Assembly (NCBI GenBank): GCA_947305705.1
Contig: CAMZEB010000002.1
Span: 1-64,000 of the forward strand
Source of the DNA: an uncultured Candidatus Saccharibacteria bacterium
GTDB taxonomy: Bacteria > Patescibacteriota > Saccharimonadia > Saccharimonadales > Saccharimonadaceae
Length of the DNA stretch: 64,000 bases
Direction of reading: 5' to 3'
Both the position numbers and the translations under genes were made by a program. The notes beneath the pieces were generated by a model that worked only from the letters and a program-made list of their open reading frames with translations, did not search any database and was not told where the DNA came from. This document shows, piece by piece, positions 17,133-24,325 of the stretch. The first letter of the stretch is position 1; each line of letters begins with the position of its first letter.

Positions 17133-19547
17133 ATGAAAGATAATCTCACAATCATCGACGGCAAAAGTGTTTTTTATCGCGGCTATTACGCAATGGGGCA
17201 TCTTTCGCTTCCAGATGGCACTCCGACTGGTGGCGTCTATGGTTTTGCCGCAATGCTAATTGAGATTATCGAGAAACTTCAACCGGAATATATCGCCGTC
17301 GCTTGGGATAAACCCAAGACGAATATTCGCCGCCGCCGCGAGATTTATGCCGATTACAAAGCCAACCGCAAACCAGCACCAGACGATTTTTACGCCCAGA
17401 TTCCGTTTTTGATGGAATTACTCCAGGCCTTCCATATACCACTATACGAATTTGACGATTACGAGGCTGACGATATTATCGGCACCCTTGCTCGCAGTGC
17501 CGCCAGCCAAGGCTTGCGCGTCGAGATTATTTCTGGCGACCTCGATATGCTCCAAATTGTCGACCAAGACATTCATATGTATCAGCTCAAACGCGGCTTT
17601 AGTGATGTTCAGAAATTCGACATCGCCGCCGTCGAAGCAAAATACGGCCTCAAGAAAAATCAATTCCTCGATCTCAAGAGCATCAAAGGCGATTCATCAG
17701 ACAACATACCAGGCGTGCCAGGCATCGGCGAGAAGGGAGCCGTAAAACTCCTCCAAGATTACGGCACCCTAGAAAACCTCTACGACCATATCGACGAAAT
17801 TCCAGGCGCCAACAGTCAAAAGCTACGAGACGGCAAAGAGCTTGCCTTCATTAGTAAAAAACTCGGTCAAATCCAGTTTGACGCACCGGTAGTTTTTGAC
17901 GCCAAAAACACCAAGCTATCCGACTTTAACCCAGACGAAGTTATCGCTGTGCTCAAAAAATATCAATTCAACTCTCTCGTGCCAAAGTTCAAAAAACTCT
18001 TTCCAGCAGCCGGTGCCGCACCAGTCAAAACCCCAGCCCCGACTAAACCTGTTGTAGAAAACACAACATCTTACAAGCTCCCAGCGCCACTCGATATCGA
18101 AGTCGAAATTCCAGACAATCTCTACATCAGCCGCAACGTTAAATCCGATATGCACGACAACCTTGCACTCGCGCAAGAAATCCTTGCTGGTCGCCCATTC
18201 TGGGATCTTGGCCAGGTCGATTTCTTGCTCGACCCGCTCGCTCGCAAAACCGAACAGCTCGAGCTCATCAGCGCGACCGACGTCAAAGACGATTACGTCA
18301 AACAACGCCAACAGCTTGCCGCCATTCCTTCGCTCGAAAAAATCGCTACCGATTTCGACCTCCCGCTCATTCCGGTCCTTTACAAGATGGAAACTGCCGG
18401 CATCAAAATCGACAAGAGCCGCTTCGATGCGCTTCGCACCGAATTTACATCCGAAATCGAACAACTCGAACAAGAAATCTACAAACTTGCCGGCCAATCA
18501 TTTAACATTAATTCGCCTATTCAGCTCTCCGAAATTCTCTACGAAAAGCTCCAGCTCTCAGCAAAGGGCATCAAAAAAACCACCCGCGGTTATTCTACTG
18601 GCGCCAAAGAGCTAGATAAACTCCACGGACTCCACCCAATTATCGAAAAACTCGAACGCTACCGCGAAGTTAGTAAACTACTCAGCACCTATATCACACC
18701 TTTCCCAACTCTTGCAGACAGCGACAACCGCATCCACACAACTTTCACGCAGGACGTCACAGCAACTGGCCGCCTATCGAGCGTCAATCCAAATCTCCAG
18801 AATATCCCAGTTCGCAGCGAAGACGGCAAACGCATCCGCGAATGTTTTGTTGCTGATGAGGGCAAAACTTTCGTTACTGCCGACTACGCTCAATTCGAGC
18901 TTCGCCTTGCCGCCGCCCTCGCAGGCGACCAAAACCTTATGGATGACTTTAATTCCGGCCTAGATATCCATACTAAGACCGCCAGCGACGCTTTCCACGT
19001 CCCGCTTGACCAAGTGACAAAAAATCAGCGCCGCGCCGCTAAAGTCATCAACTTCGGCGTCCTCTATGGTATGAGTCCAAAAGGTCTTTCCGATGCTGCC
19101 GAAATGAGCTTCCAAGAAGCCAAACAATTTATTGACCGTTATTTTGAACTCCGCGCACCAATCCGCAAATATCTCGACAACACCCTCAAGCAGGGTAGAC
19201 AAAAAGGTTACGTCGAAACCTACTTCGGCCGCCGCCGTCCAACTCCTGACCTTTCGGCGCCTAATTTTCTCGTCCGCACTGCCGCCGAACGCGCCGCCGG
19301 CAATATGCCAATTCAAGGCACCGAAGCTGACCTAATGAAAAAGGCTATGCTCGCCGTCAGCCAAGCTTTGCCAGATAACGCAAATCTCATTCTTCAAATT
19401 CATGACTCGCTCATCGTCGAATGTCCAGAACAAGACGCCCAACAAATCGCCACACTCCTCAAAGAAAAAATGGAGCAAGTCGCACCAGAACTTCCAGTCA
19501 AACTCGCTGTCGATGTAAAAATCGGCAATGACTGGGGCAAGCTATAA
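17133..19547 (+). CDS. polA: DNA polymerase I
   Basis: An 804-aa protein. The 5' nuclease domain (1-290) has YEADDIIGTLA and the GDSSDNIPGVPGIG H3TH motif. A middle segment (about 290-400) is too short and lacks the DxE and YxxxD proofreading motifs, so 3'-5' exonuclease activity is probably absent. The polymerase domain has motif A TADYAQFELRL (about 582), the O-helix RRAAKVINFGVLYG and motif C QIHDSL (about 758). TATAAT ends 6 nt before the ATG. Confidence 0.96.
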   Translation: MKDNLTIIDGKSVFYRGYYAMGHLSLPDGTPTGGVYGFAAMLIEIIEKLQPEYIAVAWDKPKTNIRRRREIYADYKANRKPAPDDFYAQIPFLMELLQAFHIPLYEFDDYEADDIIGTLARSAASQGLRVEIISGDLDMLQIVDQDIHMYQLKRGFSDVQKFDIAAVEAKYGLKKNQFLDLKSIKGDSSDNIPGVPGIGEKGAVKLLQDYGTLENLYDHIDEIPGANSQKLRDGKELAFISKKLGQIQFDAPVVFDAKNTKLSDFNPDEVIAVLKKYQFNSLVPKFKKLFPAAGAAPVKTPAPTKPVVENTTSYKLPAPLDIEVEIPDNLYISRNVKSDMHDNLALAQEILAGRPFWDLGQVDFLLDPLARKTEQLELISATDVKDDYVKQRQQLAAIPSLEKIATDFDLPLIPVLYKMETAGIKIDKSRFDALRTEFTSEIEQLEQEIYKLAGQSFNINSPIQLSEILYEKLQLSAKGIKKTTRGYSTGAKELDKLHGLHPIIEKLERYREVSKLLSTYITPFPTLADSDNRIHTTFTQDVTATGRLSSVNPNLQNIPVRSEDGKRIRECFVADEGKTFVTADYAQFELRLAAALAGDQNLMDDFNSGLDIHTKTASDAFHVPLDQVTKNQRRAAKVINFGVLYGMSPKGLSDAAEMSFQEAKQFIDRYFELRAPIRKYLDNTLKQGRQKGYVETYFGRRRPTPDLSAPNFLVRTAAERAAGNMPIQGTEADLMKKAMLAVSQALPDNANLILQIHDSLIVECPEQDAQQIATLLKEKMEQVAPELPVKLAVDVKIGNDWGKL

Positions 19548-19585
19548 TTATGCTATAATAAACAAAAAGCATAACCGTTTAGCCT

Positions 19586-21460
19586 ATGCCAACTATCAAC
19601 GTCAAAGAAGATACGCCTGCAAAAAGCGTCCAGATTATCGGCAACGTCACCAAGGACGTTTATTTGCGTATGGATAATCGCACGAACTCCTTTGAAACCG
19701 ATCAGAACAACATCAAATGGCTCGACATTTCATTTGACGGCAGTCATCATCGCTATTTTTCTCGTGTCAGCATTTACGGCGGCGCGAGTATTAGCCTAGA
19801 AGTTTTGAGCCGCTTCGGCATCGATGCTAACATTTCCGGCACGCCAGCCGTATTCCTCGACGGTCAATTCATCGCCAAAGACACCCACACGACCTATCGC
19901 TACATCCTTTGCCAAGACGACAACACAAGTCATCTCGAACCGAGCGAACCTAACTATACATCCTGGAAAGCCCCAGCAAAAGCACCAGACTGGCTATATT
20001 TGGACAGTTCTGCCTATATTTCGCCATCTCTGTCTTCCGAAATACTCGCTTATCTAGAGACTAACAGCAACACAAATTTCGCCTTCGCTATCAGCTCACA
20101 TAGCAACCCAAGCGCCAGCCATATCGCAGCACTCCTCAAACGTGCCGATATCATCGTTTCCGCTAAGAAGCTCCCGGAAGAGCGCGAATACATCCGCGTA
20201 ACCAAAAATGAAATCCAATACCTAGACCAACGCGTTTCCTGGGCCATCGACAAACACGACCTCTTCACTCATCTTTCCGCCTTCTCAACAATCGCCGCCT
20301 CGCTCGTTGGCGCACTCATCCTCGACAAAGACGCTCCCGAAGCACTACTTATCGCCCGCGCAAATATTCAAAAATCTAAGCTCGGCAGTACTTCAAATCT
20401 CGCAACACTCGAACGAACTATCGCCGACGATTACTACCGCACAGAAAAAATAAACAAGGAAGCAAGCAAAATGTCCGAAATAGAAGAAAACGCCAAAAAA
20501 CTCGTTGCCGCAGGCAAAGGCATCCTCGCCGCCGACGAATCTGGCGGTAGCATCCACAAAAAATTCGAATCAATGAATATCCCAGACGACGAACAGCATC
20601 GCCGCGACTATCGCAATATTTTCTTCACAACGCCAGAACTCGAAAAATACGTTAACGGCGTTATCTTATTCGACGAAACCGCCCGCCAAACCGCCGATAA
20701 CGGTCAAACCTTCGTCCAATTTCTCCAAGACCGCGGGATTATCCCTGGCATAAAAGTCGATCAAGGCCTCGTCAATTTCGATAATTCCGACGAAAAATAC
20801 ACCCAAGGCCTCGACGGTCTAGCCGACCGCCTCAAAGAATATTACGCGATGGGCGCTCGTTTCGCAAAATGGCGCGCCGCCTTTGAACTAACCGACCACA
20901 GCCCAAGCGATATGGCGATACAAAAGAACTGCGAAATACTCGCCAGTTATGCCAAAGAGTGCCAGGCTGCCAACATCGTGCCAATCGTCGAACCAGAACT
21001 CGTCTATGACGGCGACTATACCATCGAGCAAAACGCCGCCTGCACAGGCAAAATTCTCAAATGTCTCTTCCAAGAATTAGCCAAACAACAAGTTAATCTC
21101 GCTGGCTGCATTTTAAAAGTTAATATGATTCTCGCCGGCAAACGCCAAGCCACCCAATCAACTCCAGACGAAGTTGGCGCCGCTACCGCAAAGGTCCTCC
21201 GCGAAAACGTCCCAGCAGAACTCGCCGGTGTCGTATTTTTATCCGGCGGCCAAAGCGTCGTCCAGGCCACCGATAATCTCCAAGCCGTCACCAATAACGG
21301 CCCATTCCCTTGGCCAGTTACTTTCTCCTACGCTCGCGCTCTGCAAGATCCTGCGCTCCAAGCCTGGCAAGGCGACAACGCCAATGCCGATGCCGCCCGC
21401 AGCGCCTTCCACGAACGCCTCGTCGCAAACGCTAACGCTCTAATCCGCCATGCCAACTAA
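19586..21460 (+). CDS. PfkB-like / class I fructose-bisphosphate aldolase fusion
   Basis: A 624-aa protein. Residues about 1-290 resemble a PfkB sugar kinase (GGASISLEVLSRFG near 63, TTYRYIL lid region, ADIIVSAKKLPEE near 190, a C-terminal helix pair), but the catalytic GAGD motif is missing, so this half is probably not an active kinase. Residues 296-624 are a class I aldolase with GILAADESGGS and the Schiff-base Lys in GCILKVNM. Class I aldolases split fructose 1,6-bisphosphate into two triose phosphates. An in-frame ATG at 20471 after AAGGAA matches a normal aldolase start, so a free aldolase may also be made. TATAAT is at 19554-19559. Confidence 0.88.
   Translation: MPTINVKEDTPAKSVQIIGNVTKDVYLRMDNRTNSFETDQNNIKWLDISFDGSHHRYFSRVSIYGGASISLEVLSRFGIDANISGTPAVFLDGQFIAKDTHTTYRYILCQDDNTSHLEPSEPNYTSWKAPAKAPDWLYLDSSAYISPSLSSEILAYLETNSNTNFAFAISSHSNPSASHIAALLKRADIIVSAKKLPEEREYIRVTKNEIQYLDQRVSWAIDKHDLFTHLSAFSTIAASLVGALILDKDAPEALLIARANIQKSKLGSTSNLATLERTIADDYYRTEKINKEASKMSEIEENAKKLVAAGKGILAADESGGSIHKKFESMNIPDDEQHRRDYRNIFFTTPELEKYVNGVILFDETARQTADNGQTFVQFLQDRGIIPGIKVDQGLVNFDNSDEKYTQGLDGLADRLKEYYAMGARFAKWRAAFELTDHSPSDMAIQKNCEILASYAKECQAANIVPIVEPELVYDGDYTIEQNAACTGKILKCLFQELAKQQVNLAGCILKVNMILAGKRQATQSTPDEVGAATAKVLRENVPAELAGVVFLSGGQSVVQATDNLQAVTNNGPFPWPVTFSYARALQDPALQAWQGDNANADAARSAFHERLVANANALIRHAN
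20453..20473 (+). promoter_or_regulatory. possible internal ribosome start for the aldolase
   Basis: AAGGAA about 9 nt before ATG 20471, in frame with the fusion. The peptide from here starts MSEIEENAKK and aligns with the usual N-terminus of class I aldolases, giving a 329-aa stand-alone enzyme. Confidence 0.45.
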
Positions 21461-21896
21461 ACCGTCAAAAAATGCCAGTAAAAAACACGGCAAGGCTTTC
21501 CTTAACGAAGCTGTCGCGAAATCTGGCTACTACCGTAAACCTATCACCAAAAAACGCGCCATCACCGCCGGTGTCGTTGCAATCCTCCTATTCGGCAGCG
21601 TCGGCATCCACGATTTTATTATGCAAAACCGCAAACGCGGCCTCATTCATATGTTCATCGGCACTATTGCGTTCGGGATGTTTTTTGTACCGCTCTGCTA
21701 CGGCATTTCCGTTGTCTATCGCTGCAGGGATACCGGCGAATGCATCGACATATCAAGCTACGACGACACCCTAAACACCATCCTCGTTGCCGGCATTTTT
21801 TTCTTTCTCGCGAGCACCATCTGGGGCATCGTCGAAGGCATCATTATTTTAACCCACCTCGGGCGCTTCGTAGACAAAACAACAGATAAGAAATAA
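21450..21896 (+). CDS. TM2-domain membrane protein
   Basis: A 148-aa protein: a basic N-terminus (residues 1-38), then a hydrophobic helix, a GSVGIHDFIMQNRKRG turn and another helix, which is the TM2-domain pattern, and further helices near 108-135. The start overlaps the aldolase stop by 11 bp, so it is probably co-transcribed. Function unknown. Confidence 0.75.
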   Translation: MPTKPSKNASKKHGKAFLNEAVAKSGYYRKPITKKRAITAGVVAILLFGSVGIHDFIMQNRKRGLIHMFIGTIAFGMFFVPLCYGISVVYRCRDTGECIDISSYDDTLNTILVAGIFFFLASTIWGIVEGIIILTHLGRFVDKTTDKK

Positions 21897-21905
21897 TCCT
21901 TACCC

Positions 21906-21934
21906 TTGACAAAAAGTCATTTTTGGCGTATAAT
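21906..21934 (+). promoter_or_regulatory. promoter of the 21992 gene
   Basis: TTGACA (21906-21911), 17 bp, TATAAT (21929-21934), starting 9 nt after the preceding stop codon. Confidence 0.87.
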
Positions 21935-21991
21935 TATAATATAACTTTGTTCCATAAACAAACTAGCACATTAGAGAGAGGAGGGGGCTAT

Positions 21992-22447
21992 ATGTCTCTT
22001 ATTTTTAACTTAATAGGGAATACGTTAATGGTTGCTAATACAGATAACAGCAGCCAGGATCTGCAAAATTTAACGATTTTGCAGAGTGTAACAAAGCAAT
22101 ACGCCTCAAATGACAATAGAAGAGAAGCGCTCGATAGCAATGCGCTAAATATCTATTTCATTCAGGGTCCCGACGGAGTTAAATACGAATGTATCGAGGA
22201 AAATTACGGCACTATCCAACATAAACTCTTCGAATTTCTCCACGGTAGAGGCACTGTCCCGTATATGATTATGTATAAACACGGAGTAGAACTAATCGTA
22301 TGCGAACTGTCTATCCCAAAAGAAGAGAAACAGCACCCGTTTTGGCGTGTCATTAGGACACACAACTACAACATCAGAGAAATCGATTATCTCATCGAAA
22401 CAATGAGAAAAGCGAAGGTCTATATCTTCGGATTCGATTTCAAATAA
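21992..22447 (+). CDS. conserved-looking soluble protein, unknown
   Basis: A 151-aa protein with mixed alpha/beta character and no signal peptide or TM segment. No family is recognised. The ATG at 21992 is preferred over an upstream in-frame start at 21923 because GAGGAGGGGG lies just before it and the upstream start falls inside the promoter. It has a consensus promoter, a leader of about 50 nt and its own terminator. Confidence 0.68.
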   Translation: MSLIFNLIGNTLMVANTDNSSQDLQNLTILQSVTKQYASNDNRREALDSNALNIYFIQGPDGVKYECIEENYGTIQHKLFEFLHGRGTVPYMIMYKHGVELIVCELSIPKEEKQHPFWRVIRTHNYNIREIDYLIETMRKAKVYIFGFDFK

Positions 22448-22480
22448 AAAAATCCCGCCTTGTTTAAAAGGCGGGTTTTT
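22445..22480. terminator. bidirectional convergent terminator
   Basis: An 8-bp stem (22454-22461 with 22468-22475) flanked by A7 and T5. It serves both the 21992 gene and rplY. Confidence 0.92.
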
Positions 22481-22489
22481 CTTATCTTA

Positions 22490-23170
22490 TTACTCAGCTT
22501 TCGCTTCTTCAGCAGCTGGCTCAGCAGCGGCGGCAGCTTCTTCAGCAGCCTTAGCTTCGTCAGCGGCCTTGTCAGCTTCGGCTTTTGCTTCACGTTCTGC
22601 GGCCTCTGCAGCTGGATCATAAACGTTAGCAATTGGAAGCTCCATATCGATTTCCTTATCGGCAAATTCGACGCCCTTTGGAAGGACAATATCAGCAACC
22701 GTCAAGCCATCTTCGACGCCAGCAAGCTTGCTTGCATCAACTTCGATTAACTCTGGGAGATCAGCTGGCTTCGCCTTAACATCAATCTCTTCAAGAACGA
22801 TAGAGAGGACAAGGTGAGCTTTCGATGCATCGGACGTTTCAAAGTCAACAATCTTGATTGGGGCAGTCGCCTCAACAACTTCGTTTGCCTTGATTGCCTG
22901 GAACTCAATATTGCGAATAACGCGCTTTACTGGGTCGATATCGACGTTCTTTACGAGAACCATCTGTGCTTTGCCATCAATCGTAAGATCGATAGGTGAG
23001 TGATAACCAGCAGCACGGACAGCCTTCTCGGTCTCGTTGTAGCTAGACTGGGTTAGAATTGGTTCATTTTTACCAAAAACAACCGACGGAATCAAACCTT
23101 GATCGCGTAGGTTCTTTACTTTTTTACCTGACACTTCGCGTTTTGCGAGTGCTAATTTTGCTTCGCTCAT
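22490..23170 (-). CDS. rplY: 50S ribosomal protein bL25, CTC form
   Basis: A 226-aa protein. The N-terminal bL25 domain (about 1-92, 5S rRNA binding) includes GLIPSVVFGKNE and VDIDPVKRVI. The C-terminal TL5/CTC beta domain (about 95-185) has the usual VLPKGVEF. It ends with an Ala/Glu/Lys-rich tail of about 40 residues, which is long compared with most family members. AGGA precedes the ATG. Confidence 0.94.
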   Translation of the reverse strand: MSEAKLALAKREVSGKKVKNLRDQGLIPSVVFGKNEPILTQSSYNETEKAVRAAGYHSPIDLTIDGKAQMVLVKNVDIDPVKRVIRNIEFQAIKANEVVEATAPIKIVDFETSDASKAHLVLSIVLEEIDVKAKPADLPELIEVDASKLAGVEDGLTVADIVLPKGVEFADKEIDMELPIANVYDPAAEAAEREAKAEADKAADEAKAAEEAAAAAEPAAEEAKAE

Positions 23171-23204
23171 TAAAATTATTCCTATTTTTAAAAATCTACT
23201 CTAT

Positions 23205-23233
23205 ATTCTAAGATAAGCTCAAGAGAAAATCAA
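23205..23233 (-). promoter_or_regulatory. rplY promoter
   Basis: On the minus strand TTGATT (23228-23233), 17 bp, TAGAAT (23205-23210). It is divergent from the leaderless gene at 23258, whose -10 is at 23246-23251. Confidence 0.75.
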
Positions 23234-23257
23234 GCATAAACGTGATAAAATAGCTAT

Positions 23258-24325
23258 ATGGAAACATCTTTTGTTGTTGCCCAATCTTTGGCTGTCGTCG
23301 GCTGGTTTTTCCTGATTTACAGTTATTACAAAGAAGACATCCAAAAGCTCCTCCGTATGCAAATCATTGCATGCTCATTCGAAACCGCCAGCTACATCGC
23401 CCTCGGCGCATTCGGCGGCTTTTTTGCCTGCCTACTCGACCTTGTCAAAGTCATCCTTTACTATAAAACCGACAAAGATAAGCTCATCTTCCTCTCCACT
23501 CTGCCGTTTTATATTATTTTTGCCATCATTTCCGTCCAAGACGAAGGCTGGATCGCTTTATTGCCGGCCATCGGCGGCGTAATTGACGGCTACGTCCTCA
23601 CGCGCAACAAAACCACCGCCACTATCGGCTGCATTATATCTAGCACGCTTTGGATCATCTACGATTTAGTCGTACTCGCCTACGTCGCCGCCGCCGCCGA
23701 TACTATCTTGGTCTTCTCGAACTTCTTCGTGCTTTTCCTCGGTTACAGCCACATCTTACATATCAACCGCCTCCACGTCATCAAGTGCCGCTACCTCACC
23801 CACAGTATCAGCGCGAACATTATCAGCCTTGACCGTAGCAATTACGACACGCAATACCTCTGGAGCATTGAGCAGCAGCGCAATATTTTCAAACTTAACC
23901 CTGACTCAATTCTTTTAATTCGCGATAAAAAGCACACTATTGGCTACATCAACTACATCACCATTACAAAAGAAGCCTACGACCGCATCAAGCGTGCGCA
24001 CATTTTCTACCATAATTTCGAGCCAGAAGACATCACCGTTCTTCGCCGCCGTCACAAAAACTATCTCATCATCGAGAGTATTTCAATCAACAAATCTTAT
24101 GAATCGGACAAGATTATCGACCTTATTAGCAAGCATTTCCGCAGTATGCTTCGCCTCAAGCACAACCAAGGCTACAATGTCCACGGCATCATTTCTGTCG
24201 GCATTTCCGACTTCGAAAAAGAGTTTCTCAAAGCCAAAGGCTTCCTTCATATCAAAGATTATCGCGACGGCGAGTCACTCTACGAATTCGACGACATCGC
24301 CGTAGCAAAATACATCAAAGATTAG
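23258..24325 (+). CDS. YgjV-like membrane domain fused to GNAT-like domain
   Basis: A 355-aa protein. Residues 1-170 have six hydrophobic helices in the pattern of the YgjV/Imp family (LAVVGWFFLIYSYYKED, a family-like start). Residues about 185-355 are soluble and resemble a GNAT-type acyltransferase fold (SILLIRDKKHTIGYINYI, then later beta strands and GFLHIKDYRDGESLYEF), without a clear acetyl-CoA loop that I can confirm. TAAAAT (23246-23251) ends 6 nt before the ATG. Its TAG overlaps the uvrA stop on the other strand. Confidence 0.7.
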   Translation: METSFVVAQSLAVVGWFFLIYSYYKEDIQKLLRMQIIACSFETASYIALGAFGGFFACLLDLVKVILYYKTDKDKLIFLSTLPFYIIFAIISVQDEGWIALLPAIGGVIDGYVLTRNKTTATIGCIISSTLWIIYDLVVLAYVAAAADTILVFSNFFVLFLGYSHILHINRLHVIKCRYLTHSISANIISLDRSNYDTQYLWSIEQQRNIFKLNPDSILLIRDKKHTIGYINYITITKEAYDRIKRAHIFYHNFEPEDITVLRRRHKNYLIIESISINKSYESDKIIDLISKHFRSMLRLKHNQGYNVHGIISVGISDFEKEFLKAKGFLHIKDYRDGESLYEFDDIAVAKYIKD

